DNA of 64,000 bases from Norana najaformis (GCA_964023275.1 OZ029923.1:6541229-6605228); one strand, 5' to 3'. Counted from the stretch's first letter, positions 37,331 to 64,000 are shown. A program made the numbers and translations. Notes: generated by a model from the sequence alone, not told the origin.

Positions 37331-37924
37331 CCACTCTAGGCCTAATAATGCTCAAGGCATAAGTTGATGGGCTGTTCAATCCAAATTCCAGGAGAGTCCG
37401 GTCGAAAATCCAAGAAGGGAGTTCCAGAAGACACAGCCACAGCCTACGAAGGAAATGAGTCAAGCAAGGGATGATTTTTAGTCGAGATCTGGAGGCCTAA
37501 GCAGACTTTTAGAGCGAACATTTGCCGGAAGAGAGTTCCAGAGTCTAGGGCCTGCGACAGAAAAGGGCGCCTACCGAGAGCTGTCCTTGTCCACGGAACT
37601 GTCAGGTTTAGACTGCCAGAAGACCTGGTCGAGTAGAGACAAGTCTTGGGAGTCAGTACAGAGTGAAGAAAGCGAGGTCCGCTGAAATGTAGGTTTGTTA
37701 ACAATCAATGCAGTTTGGAAGATTATTCGCTTTTCTAGTGCATTTATTTTAGGATCAAAGACTAGGTCTACGAACTTTCCCACTTATTTACTTAATTAAT
37801 TAATTAATACCTCTTCTGACGGCTAATTACTTTTGCTCTAACTGAGCGATTATCCGAATTCTCAAAGGCCAATAGCTAACCGGTTAGGCCTACTATAAAT
37901 TAGAACCTGTTCGCAGACCCTCGA

Positions 37925-38130
37925 TCATTCTCTGCCGGAAGGCAGGTGCATTGGCTTTATGCCACCCGGGGATGAGATGAGTGAGGTGATTTCCCGTTGC
38001 CTTCTTCTAAGACAATTGTGGGTGAGCAACTTGTCCAAGGTCTCTACGCAGTGGATGAAGGCAAGTTCGAACCCGCGACCCTCAGGTTACGAGGCACTGA
38101 ACATACCACTACACCACCGCGTCCCACTAC
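37925..38130 (-). mobile_element. tRNA-derived SINE, second family
   Basis: The complement starts GACGCGGTGGTGTAGTGGTA (A box) and GGGTCGCGGGTTCGAACT (B box), with body TTGCTCACCCACAATTGTCT. A second copy is at 48045-48255. Confidence 0.75.
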
Positions 38131-38279
38131 TACATATGTTGGATCGAGTAGGTCTATATTGTGTTGTTCGCAAGTGCATTTATAGTTAACCATAGACTCA
38201 GAAATATTAAGCCTTAATATCTAGGAGTCTGCGAGTGAATATAGTTCACCTTTTCAGGAAATCCCATCCTGATCCATCC

Positions 38280-38510
38280 AAGCTGCTCCCTTTTCATTTC
38301 TCTCAGCTTAAACACAACCCAATATAACAGCTCCTCTCTCCCTTCAATCTCTGGTCTTCTGGCAACCGGACTTGGTTCCAGACATAGCATCCTTGGACAA
38401 CCCCACTGACCTGACGCAGCGCTTGTGAACTAGCTGGTGCCCTGTGCTTAGCTTTTGAAGTAGCGCTATAGAAATTTGGAGTTCACGATTGCGATCACGA
38501 TTAATAATGG
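38280..38510 (+). mobile_element. Related LINE-type 3' tail
   Basis: GACGCAGCGCTTGTGAACTA and TAGCGCTATAGAAATTTGGA with a GATTACGATTA-like end are a diverged member of the same tail family. Confidence 0.5.
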
Positions 38511-39232
38511 CTGCGAAAATGCATTCAGTTTGGGATAAATGAGGTAGCAGTAGGCCTACCAAATTTCGACAAACCGCGCATGTGGCAAACTTCCTATTTG
38601 AAAATATCTAGGCCTAGGCTTACAACAGACAGCAAGACAGAAATCTCGTGTTTCCGATTACGAATACGTTCAGCCACGTTCAACGGGGCCCCAGCGGGCC
38701 TGTTTGTTCCACTGGTGAAAAATGGTGGCCAGATATGGGCCAAACGAACGTAGCCTTCGGGAAATTCACTCCAAAAACCACATGCTGAAACTGTTGAATT
38801 TTTATTAGTCTGAAAGCTGTAGTATTAAAAGACGCCAATTATGTCAGTAACATTAATATATTCGATTCAGATTTTAAAATAGATTATAAGACCTCAAACT
38901 GAGTTTAATTAATGCCTAAAGTAGCCCTAATTATTTTTGGTTAACAGAGTAGGCCTAGAGGCCCATACTAATGGCAATAATCTATCAGTATGTAATATAT
39001 TTAGCAGGTTTGCCTGTCTAAGCCTCAAATAATTATGCCTATTTGCCCGTATAAGCTGGACAGGCTGAAGAGCAAAGGTGAGCGATGACATACTTAGGAA
39101 ATTTAAAGTCACAAAATTAAGTAAATTAAGTCTCAATAAAACAATAAAAACCGAACTAGATATAATAATTAAGCTTTTATCTAGTTAATTAAGCAGGAGC
39201 TATTTATTAAGCAAGGCCTTACTAGATAGTTT

Positions 39233-39337
<105 letters not shown>

Positions 39338-39340
39338 CGT

Positions 39341-39370
39341 GCTATCCTAATTCTTAAGAATTAGGATAGC
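39341..39370. repeat. Perfect 30-bp palindrome 3' of gene A
   Basis: The arm GCTATCCTAATTCTT is followed with no spacer by its exact complement AAGAATTAGGATAGC. It lies between the TA tract and the gene A stop codon (58 nt away), and could form a cruciform or an RNA hairpin in the 3'UTR. Confidence 0.95.
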
Positions 39371-39427
39371 TAAGTTATTCTATTTATGAGTTTCTGCAAA
39401 TCGGAACATTGTAAACGATGTGTGAGA

Positions 39428-53507
<14,080 letters not shown>

Positions 53508-56500
53508 GGTCGATCTCGGATCAGTTGCTAGTAGGCCTACTTATTTAAAAGAACAAACAGACCACAAATTATCTGCAAATCAAAACAATCGCCAATCAAT
53601 AGAACCAGTTAATGTCGCGCATGGAGGTGTGTGTGTAAGTATGAATGCGTGTATGTATGTATGTATGTATGCATATATGTATGTATGTATGTATATATAT
53701 ATGTATATGTATATATGTATGTATGAATGCATGCATGAATATCTGAATATGTATATTTATGTATGTATGAATATGTGAATGTATATATATATGTGCATGA
53801 ATATGTGAATGTGTGTATGTCTGTGTGTACGTATGTATGAATGTATGAATGTGTATATGTATGTATGTGTGTACGTATGTATACATGGACATTTTATTGT
53901 CGTTCGTACATCACAAACGTGCTTCTCACTAGTATGCGTCATGTGTAGCTATAAGTAAGATCTATAGAAGAAAGTAGTCCATGTATGTATCAAGACACTT
54001 TATGAGGCGCCTTTTCGCTACCTCACAGAAACTGGCTTCACTTGTAGCTACCTAACCGATCTAAACAAGTGCGTTTTGCGACAGTCTGCAAGTGTATGCG
54101 GTACAGAGTCAAATGTAACAGTATGCATATGCAACGGAAAAAATACATACCTCAGACAGAGCTGCTAGAGTTTCATTATAAGAAATAGGATGCCTCTAAA
54201 GATGCTACAACACCATATATCTGTTATTCTAAACATCCGATCTGATTATAATGTACATCTTATAGGCCTACAGGTACCTAATGGCTTTTGATCCGTACTT
54301 TGTATATAACTGTACAGCCATATTACTATCTATAAGCATATATGGTCTAAAGACATCAGGGTATCTAATAAACCTAATAAATCCATATAGTTAAACATGA
54401 GAAATGTTTAGCCATCTTTAAACAAGTCCTATGTTATGAGACCTTTCAAAAGTTTGCGAAAAGTACCTACGATGATATAACCGAATTAAGAACTCACAAG
54501 AAAAGCTACCTAAATATTAAAAAACCTCAGAAAGCTGCTGAAGACACAGGCCAACAGTCGTATCCGAAATTTCGGCTTAAGAATTGCGTGAAGTTTCTTA
54601 TGAGCGATTAATATAGGAAACATCGATATATCACGTGTAGGAGGGCAGGTTACAAATGTCAAGGAGTTTTACTATGGACAGCTTTTAATCAGTATCAATT
54701 ATCGCTTCTCGGTAAATCATTCGTTTCTTACACGCTCTTAACAACAGTAGTCATCACATGCCTAATCTCATTCTTGCTATTATTAGCTGTGTGTACAGTA
54801 CTCATTATTTAATCTTTGCCGAAGTCTTTGTCAACCCTAACCAGTAAAAGATGTGTCTAAAGTACTGCTGTATGGTTAAAAACTACATCGATGATAAGGA
54901 CCACAACGGACTCGCTTCTAGCAATAAAGATTTTAATCGTCTCAAATATTTTGCCCATAACATAGAGCGGTTAGAAATGTCCGATAGTAGGCCACAATTA
55001 AGATAGTAGGATAATCGACTACCTATCGTCCAATTATTTATTCATATAAATAGCTACACAGTCGTGATTGTAATTGTGAGTGTAACTAGACATTTATATA
55101 GCTCTGCTTTAAGATATGCTAAGCCAAGGTACTCTAGTTGTAACTGAAAGTTCTGCGCTTCGTTAAAATCTAAAAAATTATAGGTTTGGCCTACATCGAA
55201 AACCGGTTAATACACAGCAGCTGGTCCCTAACCCGGAGTTTGTTTAAAAGTCACAACGCCGTTTTTAGAATTGCGTAGTTGTATATCACGACTGTCTTCA
55301 CAGCCACCGTAACTTCTGTCATCAGATACCGTCCATAAGTGAAGCCCCCAATTTACTGATTTCTCAAACAGCTGAGGTCAGAGTGAATTAAAGATCTTTT
55401 ATTACACTAAGATACAACTTTCCCTCTTTGCTGTGTAACTGGTGTGTGTAGTGGTCAACTGCGCCTCCTAGTGGAAGGTGTGATAAGCTCGGGGTTCATT
55501 GGGTCTTCTTAACCAATATTACCTCGCTGACTGGGCCCACAACTTTGTCGATTGCAGCGATAACATGCGATTACTTTTACTTTAACTTTAACTCTTTTTA
55601 TTGTTCCCAAATTCAGCATATCAGGTTATACATAAAATGTACAGTTTGCCAGGATACAAAAGGGAACCTCAGAAGGAACCTACATATTATAAGAACCGTG
55701 AACATTAGAATGCCATACCGTAGTATACTCTAAATCTACTAGTGAATTATATCAGCTATTTATGTCTTTGAACTCCCTAGCCACAGTAATGCATGATTTC
55801 GGCAACAGAGTACGTTTCAGACATTAAGTGCCTTGAAAGTGAGCTATGTTTTAGACTGTAAAATTTATTCGGTCAGGACTTGATATCTTTCTATTGCTCA
55901 AGCACTCGACGTCTGTTCTCGTACTTTGCTTATTACTCAGTAGGTTCGACGACGAGAAAATTGATCTTCAGTTTGACGGCCAAACCATGTAACGCGACAT
56001 ACGAGATAACACTATGCGGACTGTTGGATAGCTCGTTTACTTAACAATGGCCCTTGAACCGAGACAACGGGAGAATATCTTAAAAAGTCGAACGAATCAA
56101 CTTCAAGAGCTTCTTACAGGTGCTATATCAATTTCAGCACCCGCACACTAGCACACACACATACACACCACATATACATGTATACACATTTGTTTTCCGA
56201 CTCACACGTTAACCGATTTTAGCTGATCGGCAAAAGAGCTGCCAACGTGTCTAACAGAAGAGATTGTGGCCCTTGAAACTTACATGTCTTTTAATAGATA
56301 GCATATCTGTAACATTAATTATGTTGAGTTTTCAGAAATAAATTTCGGCTAGTTCTTTTCTGCCATGAATTTTTATATAGTAAATTCAGTCACTGAATAA
56401 AGATGGACTCAGTGATTAAGTAATAATTTGCAATGTGTTTTTTCAGGTTTTCTTAACTCTAACAGCGATTAAGGTTGAACTGGAAAATTATTACAAAATG

Positions 56501-56584
56501 CGTTAAGTAAAATTTATTTCAGCAATACATATCTGTAATATCATCAGACTCGTGATTCATTCGCCAGTGAAACTCAGAGAAAAA
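53508..56584. other. DNA between genes A and B
   Basis: It should hold the gene A promoter just above 53507. A GTAT-rich tract begins before the signal-peptide exon's upstream side (about 53640-53880), followed by a short repeat core (53990-54040) and a GTAATT-type repeat end (55063-55120). The last 700 bases (about 55.85-56.58 kb) are the 3' flank of gene B and are recognisably duplicated at 61.50-62.10 kb beside gene C. No exon is supported. Confidence 0.5.
53640..53885 (+). repeat. GTAT tetranucleotide tract upstream of gene A
   Basis: Impure GTAT/GAATAT repeats about 130 nt upstream (in gene A sense) of the signal-peptide exon start. Confidence 0.9.
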
Positions 56585-59461
56585 TTATTTAAACCCGATT
56601 GCTACGCCAACTATCTTCTGAATGCGATTGGTTTGAGTGAAACAGCCACAACCGCCAAAGTGCAACTCGGCGAACATGAAGAAATATTCGGGGATGAGGC
56701 GATTGGTCGGCTGTATCAAGGAATTCGAAAAGATCTGGTTGCAGAAGGGCCAGTTGGTTCCGATGAGATACGTTGATGGCGTGAATCCGGAGTAGTTTGG
56801 GAAGAGCGTGATATAGCTGTTTGGATTCGAGTCACAGTTGGTGAAGCTTAGGCTGACACCGTTCACTTGCATTCCTTGAACGTTCCGGTTGGATGCAGCG
56901 CTCGACGGTAGAAATCCGAAGTACAGGTAGGGCTCACCGAGAATGTTCAGGTTAACCGGATTTTTGTAATCGACGTTTTCACTCAGTCCGACTTTCAATG
57001 GAATTGTCCTAAGTGTTACACATTCATAAACGCCTTAAATTTCACATAAAAATATAAAGACTCATAGTAAAAAGTTCATACATTACACAATATCAAGTGC
57101 CTAAAAGTCTTTTGTGATTTCTCAGGCTTTCCATTCAATACTGATATCCAGCCTATTCAAGGAATATCACCCTATTTCACCCACTACGCCGCCTTCCCAT
57201 TTCTCTCAAAATAAATACATCTCACTGCATGCTTTTCTCTCTGCCTTATACTCTAGTATCCTGGCAGCCAAGTTCATAAGCAAACCATTCTGACTTGATG
57301 CAGCGCTGCTGTGTAATACTAACTGGTGTTCTGCGCCTAGCATTTAAATAGCACTTTAGAAATTTATAATTTACGATTATGATATGAACACGATTACATT
57401 TATATGATTTAATCAAACACGAACAATCGTTCTTTCGTGCAGTTATTAGTCTGTCAACATATCTAAACATTTGTGAAGCTATACAAGTTTTACACATATT
57501 ACTTTCATGTCTAAACCCATAATCGACAGAAGGAAGTGCAAACATTTGTCTGACATAAATATGTAGCCAACACCGATTGGCTACATATTGATGTCACCGA
57601 CAAATGTTTCACCCTGGCGAAGTGACTGCATTGTGAGTAATGTATATATATCCACCTCAACAAATCGTTAACTATTAGCCTGATTAGTTCAGAAGTTATG
57701 CTAGTCGATTGCATATATAACGAGCATTGCGGATTAGATAAAGATTAGATCGTATTGGATCGATTCGGATCGGATGTGATTTATCATATCCGATACGATG
57801 AGATCTGATAAGACCAGATTCGATAAGATAGGATATACATACGCATATTGTGGCAGTTGTTTAAGAGTGGCACAGTACTGAGTGCTGTCGGATTTCCTGT
57901 AGCAGAATCGGAAACTGGTTTTATTGGTAAACATCAGTGCCACTTCTTCGCTTGTCAGTTGAGAGAGAAACGTTGGATTGATGAACGTGTATCCTCCTCC
58001 CTCTGTCTCCATATCACAGTAAACCTACAGCAATCCAGTCATATCAGTAGGGTAACAGAATCTGCATTTTGTAAAGCTTATCTGATCTAAAGATTTCGGC
58101 AGAGCCATTGTCATCTTGAACAAGATCTCCTGAAACGAAAACACATTCTAAAATCCTAATCCGTTGGAGATGCCCGGTTAGAATCCAATATATAAGAGAC
58201 ACCAGCGACCCAGCTGAATCGAGGAGAAAGCCAGGAATCAGGAAACCTACTGGCTGATCCCAAGCTTTGCAATTCACTACCAAGTCCAATTCTATGTGGT
58301 CTGTCATTTCTTAAATGTCATTCAGATCGAAACTTAAGAGAAATCTATTTCAATTTGCTCATCCACCGTAGCCTGACTTTTGGAGTCATTGTTTCCTCAG
58401 ATTTCGATCAACTTCTCAGAAGGATATTGATTTTACTGCAGCTTTACTGAAGCGACTATTGATTCTTGCAATGTAAATTATGATAACGGCGCTATAGAAG
58501 TCACTAGAAGAGATTAGATTATTGGTTCGGATCGCAACCTCTAAGGAACTTCAGAATTTCTTCTTCCACTAAGATCAAAACTCCAGTTTTAACAGGAAAC
58601 ATCAGGAGCTCTTAAAATCCGAAACTGTCCAGTGTTCTCTTCACCATGGGTCTATTGGGAAAATTCTGTCCATGATGATATATGCCCAAATGGCTTCGCA
58701 CAACGTTGAAACATGTTTTACCACTTGAGAATCGTGTCTCTTTATTTCCACAATGATAATTACACACCTCTATGCCATTTCCGAACACGGTTCCGACGAA
58801 ATACGTTCCACTTGGAAGAGCTGGTTTCTTCAGCTTCTTATACAGACAGGCGTTCTTTGCGTCGACACACTGTAAATCTGAAACATTATAACTATTTAGA
58901 TCTGATCTTAAGTTGAATAAAAGGACCAGCCTGAGTATTATTGCTTTCATAATGGGCACTCAAGGTATGGCTACACTGACTCATTTGTTTTTGGTATGAA
59001 CTATAAGCCGAAACAGATAATAATAGGTCTATATAGTCCTCTTCGAATTATTAATGTTGTTATTATTATTATAACTTTTTATTAATAATAATATTATTAT
59101 TATTATCATTTGTAGTTTATTATAACCATATAAGTAAAGAACATCTTGAAAGCAGTGCCTTTTTCTTTTTTTCTTCTAAAAGACGCTATTTGAATACCCA
59201 TGAAAATAGACACATAAGGCAATAAAAGCAGCAACAACAAACAAAGATACTCCTATAATAACACACATGTAAGGTAAGAGTAATATAATTGAAAGATTAT
59301 TTATACATCCACTGTTCCAGACAAAATCCATAATTACGTTCGTTCCGGCCTTAAAGTTACTAAGTTACAATTGCAGCAGATGAAGCAGATATACCTGCTT
59401 TAATGGTTTCGAAGGAAACCGCAATTAACAGGATTCCTAAGAACCAACTCATTGTTGCCAT
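56585..59461 (-). CDS. Gene B: small secreted protein, signal peptide plus C-terminal module only (4 exons, 260 aa)
   Basis: Exons on the minus strand: 59461-59395, 58877-58768, 58024-57843, 57008-56585 (TAA), 783 nt with agreeing phases 1, 0 and 2. Exon 1 encodes MATMSWFLGILLIAVSF, a signal peptide. Exons 2-4 are the whole module: LQCVDAKNACLYKKLKKP, SGTYFVGTVFGNGIEVYCDM, the TEGGGYTF motif, FLSQLTSEEVALMFTNKTSF, EPYLYFGFLP, and the Cys-rich end GGCGCFTQTNRIQ. Nine cysteines are visible after the signal peptide. The intron after the signal peptide is phase 1, the site where gene A instead carries its Ig cassette. Function unknown; secretion is the only confident statement. Confidence 0.88.
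57175..57400 (+). mobile_element. LINE-type tail in intron 3 of gene B
   Basis: TTGATGCAGCGCTGCTGTGT and TAGCACTTTAGAAATTTATA with a GATTATGATATGAACACGAT end. The equivalent intron of gene C carries the same insertion at 62690-62975. Confidence 0.6.
58080..58520. mobile_element. Two opposed repeat tails in gene B intron 2
   Basis: The left half reads like the minus-oriented tail seen at 9590 (AATCCGTTGGAGATGCCCGG); the right half is plus-oriented and ends ATGATAACGGCGCTATAGAA with GATTAGATTA. The right half is also present in gene C at about 63740-63960. Confidence 0.5.
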
Positions 59462-62105
59462 TGTTGAGACTTTCTATCCGACTCTGAACGAACGTCCGTC
59501 AAAATCTTTTCTTGCTAAATGCACAACATGAAGCATGTGGGGTCTTTATAAGAAACAGCTGCTTTACAACGAATGACGTGTGACGACCTGATAAAACAGA
59601 CTTGATGACGGCAAACATTCAACGTGTGCCTACTCAGTGTTTCGATTTTGCTGGAAATCGACAAAGGCCATAATTGAAAAATTCAGATACGTCGTTGCCA
59701 CGTGGCGAATTCATCATGTAATTCGATATACCCTATGTTGCTTTAGCAATTAAAACTCCTTATGAGTAAAAAGCTATTAAATGAAAACTTAATCAATCAT
59801 ATAGAAAAATGTGCACTCTGCCTAGGCATGTAAGTTGCAAAGGTACACGCGCGTATGTATTGTGTGACGAAACAGACATTTAAGTATATAATTTTCTAAT
59901 ATGTCTGATAGGAAAACGTGTCCTAATTTAATGGATGAGAAGATCAATGAAGACGTCTATCTTAAAATGTGCTGCAAAGTAATGTAATGTAATACAATCA
60001 AATCCAGTATAATATGATGTCTTATGGGATATAAAGTTTTCAGAAAAGATTTAGCGTCGTGCAGTGAATTCTGATGTGTAGTAAAGTTATGTGATGTTAC
60101 TTCGGTGCTTGAATATATGCGTATAATGTTTATTTCACGCACGACTGAAGAAATAAAAGAATCTCCAGCAGATCAGTTTGAGGATAGGAAAGAATCTCTA
60201 AGAGACCAGTATGAGGAAACGAATGAATCTGTACCAGACCAGCCTGAAGAAATTAAGGAACCTTTAAAAGACCAGCATAAGAAAATGAAGGAAGATCTAC
60301 AAGACCAGCCTGAAGAAACGAAAGGACTTCTAAGGACACATAGTTTACATTGACAGAATCACTTATTGCACAAGTTGTATCAAGGGAGACTCCTTTCATA
60401 AGCAGGAACTAGATGCCAAGGATGCCTCGTTCCAGAGCGTGGCATCTCTCTTTGAGGATTCGTTTGTGATCATGCGTGATGCGACGTTGTATTGAAACTT
60501 GCCACTAAGGGAACTGCCTGAAAATTTGCAATCTGCTTCCGAGGACCTGCTTGAACACCGGTGGCTTGCACCAGAAGTACAAACTAAGTAGATACCGTTT
60601 TCAGTTTAAGAGAATTCATAAAAGTTTTTCACTGACTCACTTAAGAACACAGAATCGGTACAAGGTGATCATTTTGAAAGCACGCATCCATCTTAAAAAA
60701 TCAATGGTGTGTATATAATCTACAGGACATAATTTATCTAGTCTTTAGTTCATTTTATGCTTCGGCATTATCTCGAAGACATTTGGGATTTATAAACGTT
60801 TAGGAGAATGCTGAATAATATTATGCTTTATTACCTGGAGGTTTTAGATCTGCTTTATTTTGGCTTTGGACATATGTGTATGTGTAGATAGATTTTTTTA
60901 TAGCGTCGTCCAAGAACCTATTATATGCCCCACCTCTAGGCTAACTGATGACGGGGTTGGTAAAAACAAGAATGCCTCTGTCGTCGCGCTCTCGCAAATG
61001 TAATACAGAACCAGACCAAATGAGTTCCACTCATGGCTTACAGTTGACTCAGTATTCAAAGTTTCTGTTATGTGTTGCAATGAAGAACAGGATTGGCGAC
61101 AGTCTTACCTTGATCGCAGCTCTCAATTTTCCCTGCCGATTGGCATGCCCGGGGTTGGTGGCGAGGACTTATCCAATCTTGGGATCGAGCTTCAATTATG
61201 GAAGATGTCTAGATACCCCTCAAAACCGCATAAATCCGAGGCAGACTCGAAGTATAATTTCTAAATGTAAATGATGTTCTTAGAGTTTATCTAGGCACTA
61301 ATGAAGCTATAGAAACACAAATCGTGAGCGACCCAAAGGAAGCACTTCTACTGTCAGCTACCTTTATAAATTTAACTAGCTTTTGCCTTGTTACTTTTAG
61401 AGGAAACAAAACCTAGTTACCTGGTCAATACGCTTGATGATTTGACATCCATCGTATGTTTCAGACATTAATAGTTCTGATGGTATATTAGACTGTAAGA
61501 TTTATTCGGTCACGGCTGGACCATTTTCTCTTGGCCAAGCACTCAAAGTCTGTTGCCCAAGTTTCTTCATTTCAGAATAGATACGACGAAGAAAAAATCA
61601 ATCTTCTATGTGATGGCCATATCCTGTGGTGCAACTGTTGGATGGCTCGTTAACTTAACAACGGCCCTTGAACCAAGGCAACAGGCGAATCCTCGGTTCA
61701 TTGGTGGCTTTTTTGAAAGCTTCTTCTTTAAAGGCGCTATACAAATTTCCACATACTGTATATAATATACGCACGTTTGTTTTCTTAATTACCGAGAAGC
61801 ACACTGTAGAAGATACTTACGACTTTACCAATTTATGCTGCTCAGCTATAGAAAATCAGGCGTGTCTAACAGAGCAGGTTGACACTAATTGTTTTCTGGG
61901 ACAAATGTTTATACACTATACTCTGCAACTAGATAAAGATGCATTCAATGATTGTTTTATAACTAGAAGCGTGTCTTTTCAAGTTGTCTTAATTCTATCG
62001 ACAGCTAACGTTAAATCGAAAGGTTTTAGCAAGCGCGTTAATTAAAGTTACATTAGGCTCTCGATTCATTCGAGATTCATTCGTGAAACTTAGTAATGGA
62101 AATCA
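59462..62105. other. DNA between genes B and C
   Basis: It holds the gene B promoter (above 59461) and the 3' flank of gene C. One short plus-strand ORF with an 11-residue repeat (60105-60353) stands out. The part 61.50-62.10 kb is a diverged copy of 55.87-56.58 kb. No other exon is supported. Confidence 0.5.
60105..60353 (+). CDS. Orphan ORF with an 11-residue Glu/Lys-rich repeat
   Basis: The ORF contains about five units of 11 residues of the type EEIKEPLKDQH, EDRKESLRDQY, EETNESVPDQP and KKMKEDLQDQP, that is, 33-nt repeats that have diverged in bases but keep the D-Q pair and charge pattern in frame. This hints at selection on a protein, or simply at a tandem repeat without stops. I see no clear partner exon or homolog; a nearby downstream stretch (about 60372-60500) is also open but unconnected. 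Could be a relic exon. Confidence 0.25.
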   Translation: MLEYMRIMFISRTTEEIKESPADQFEDRKESLRDQYEETNESVPDQPEEIKEPLKDQHKKMKEDLQDQPEETKGLLRTHSLH

Positions 62106-63590
62106 CTACTTAAATCCGATGGCTACTCCAACTACATTCTGAATGCGATTGGTTTGAGTGTAACAGCCACAACCGCCAAATTGAAACTCAGCGAACATGA
62201 AGAAATATTCGGGGATGAGGCGACTGGTCGGCTGAATCAAGGAATTCGAAAAGATTTGGTTGCAGAAGGGCCAGTTGGTTCCGCTCAGTACCGTTGATGG
62301 CGTGAATCCGGAGTAGTTTGGGAAGAGCGTGATATAGCTGCTTGGATTCGAGTCACAGTTGGTGAAGCTAAGGTTGACACCGTTCACTTGCATTCCCTGA
62401 ACGTTCCGGTTGGATGCATTGCTCAACGGTAGAAATCCGAAGTACAGGTAGGGCTTACCGAGAATGTTCAGGTTTACCGGATCTTTGTAACCGACGTTTT
62501 CACTCAGTCCGACTTTCAATGGAATTGTTCTGATTATTCAATTATATACATTCACATATTCCATAAATTTCACTTTAAAATATTTCATACTTTCATAGAT
62601 GCCTTAAATTTCACATAAAAATATAAAGACTAATAGCTAGCACATTGTCCAGTATTAATTTCCTCATGCGCTTCTATCACTCCTCAAGCTTTGCATTCAA
62701 AATTAGAGTTCAATCTTTTCAAGAGATCTTACCCTAATTCATCCAATCCGCCTCCTTTTCGTCTTTCTCAAACTATATATCTTCTACCGTGTGCTTCTTT
62801 GTCTCCCTTCCTCCCTGGTCTTTCTGCAACCAAGTACTTTCTATGTTATTTCTCGACAACCTTTCTGATTTGATGCAGCATTCCTGTATCACATTAGTTG
62901 GAGTCCTGAGCTTAGTTTATGAAAAAGAGCTTTAGGAATTTAGATGTGAACTTTGCGATTACGATACGAACACGATTACAGTAGTATGAACTGATTACAC
63001 ATACACGTTCGTAAGACGGTACGCTGGTTCTTCTGTTCAGTTACCAGACTTTTAACATATCTGGATGTTTTTTGCGGTTCTACAAATTTTGTGCATTCGA
63101 GTTTCAAATGGAAACCAAGTATTGACGGGCGAAGTGCGAACATTTGCCGGTAATATCAGTTTGAAACCAACGCCGATGATAATCTCAACAATGCATTAAC
63201 TACAAGGCCTAATTAGTTGAGAGGTGGTGTTCGTCGAAGGCTAGCATAATGAGTTTTGCAGATTTAATTAAATTAGATTATTTAAACCGGATCGGATAGG
63301 ATTGGATACATCGTAGGGAATAGAATCCAGTGAGGTAAGGTTAGATACAGGATTAGATTGAGAATTAGATTATATCACACCAGATTAGAGTAGATTAGAT
63401 ATACATACGTGTATTGCGGTAATTGTTTAAGGATGGCACAGTACTGGGTACTGTTGGATTTCCTGTAGCAGAATCGGAAACTGGTTTTGTTGGTAAACAT
63501 CAGAGCCACTTCTTCGCTTGTCAGTTGAGAGAGAAACGTTGGATTGATGTACGTGTAGCCCCCTCCGTCCGTCTCCATATCACAGTAAAC
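62106..63590 (-). CDS. Gene C: third copy of the secreted module, cut by the window edge
   Basis: Two exons are visible on the minus strand: 63590-63409 (182 nt, YCDM then TDGGGYTYI and FLSQLTSEEVALMFTNKTSF) and 62529-62106 (424 nt, KPYLYFGFLP to FGGCGCYTQTNRIQNVVG, stop TAA). Lengths and phases equal those of genes A and B. The signal-peptide exon and the 110-nt exon should lie to the right of 64000, judging from gene B spacing. It is clearly closer to B than to A, and its introns and 3' flank also match B. Whether it has Ig domains cannot be seen. Confidence 0.85.
62690..62975 (+). mobile_element. LINE-type tail in the last intron of gene C
   Basis: TTGATGCAGCATTCCTGTAT, AGAGCTTTAGGAATTTAGAT and GATTACGATACGAACACGAT correspond to the insertion in gene B at 57175-57400. 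Confidence 0.6.
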
Positions 63591-63689
63591 CTACGGTAAT
63601 GCAGTCACGTCAGCAGAGTATCAGAATCTACCTTGTGTATATCTTATAATTATGATATGATTTCTGCAGCACCGTTATCAACATGTGCA

Positions 63690-63960
63690 AGGTCTGTTGA
63701 AAAGGGGAAAAACACATTCAAATGGAATGACAAATCCTATTGGCTGGTCCCAATCTTTACAATTCACTACCCACTTCAGTTCTATTCATTCTGTCATTTC
63801 TTTGATGTCGTTCAGGTCGAAACTTAAGACTCATCTTCTGGTTTCCCTGACTCACGGACTTCTACAGTGCTTCTCCAACAAATTGTCGTGTTTTGCTACG
63901 GTTTCAACGAGTCGACCATCGGCTGATGCCTTGCATGAGGTCACGGCGCAATGAAAGTCA
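63690..63960 (+). mobile_element. Repeat tail in gene C, matching gene B intron 2
   Basis: ATTGGCTGGTCCCAATCTTT and FRSKLKTHLL (part of a LINE C-terminus) match gene B sequence near 58250-58350, upstream of the corresponding 182-nt exon. Confidence 0.5.
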
Positions 63961-64000
63961 TTATCTGACGTTTAATTATTGGCCTGAACCGCATGCTGTA

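Overview
This is a window of an animal nuclear genome. The genes are split by introns with GT-AG borders, the space between exons is full of decayed LINE and SINE copies and simple repeats, and the proteins are animal types: a PACT-domain centrosomal scaffold, a regulator of calcineurin and L1/neurofascin-like Ig domains. The repeat style fits a marine or early-branching invertebrate (a sponge is possible), but I cannot fix the phylum. All protein calls were made by reading translations and splice phases by eye; no search was run.

Layout. 1-20.9 kb (+): the 3' part of a large AKAP9/pericentrin-like gene, 23 exons with agreeing phases, at least 2077 residues, with long coiled coils and a C-terminal PACT domain; its 5' end is outside the window. 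20.9-27.4 kb: a gap between convergent genes, with LINE and SINE relics and possibly a long 3'UTR of the next gene. 27.4-30.1 kb (-): a complete four-exon RCAN (calcipressin) gene. 32.9-35.8 kb (-): a decayed p97/VCP-like AAA gene whose splice sites and frame are still open but whose Walker motifs are lost and which ends in an unrelated membrane-segment exon. 36.5-36.8 kb (-): a small ORF with one membrane segment.

39.4-64 kb (-): a tandem family of three secreted-protein genes sharing a three-exon C-terminal module (coding lengths 110, 182 and 424 nt in every complete copy). Gene A (12 exons, 761 aa) carries five L1/neurofascin-like Ig domains between signal peptide and module. Gene B (4 exons, 260 aa) has only signal peptide plus module. 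Gene C is cut by the right edge. In A the Ig cassette lies between phase-1 introns exactly where B has a single phase-1 intron, which is the arrangement expected from exon shuffling. B and C are about 5.5 kb apart and share flanks and intronic insertions, so they are a recent segmental duplication.

The remaining DNA is mostly repeats: a LINE family with recognisable reverse-transcriptase C-termini and a conserved 3' tail, several tRNA-derived SINEs, tandem minisatellites inside introns, and very long GATA/GACA, CCTG, TA, ATT, GAT and CATA tracts.
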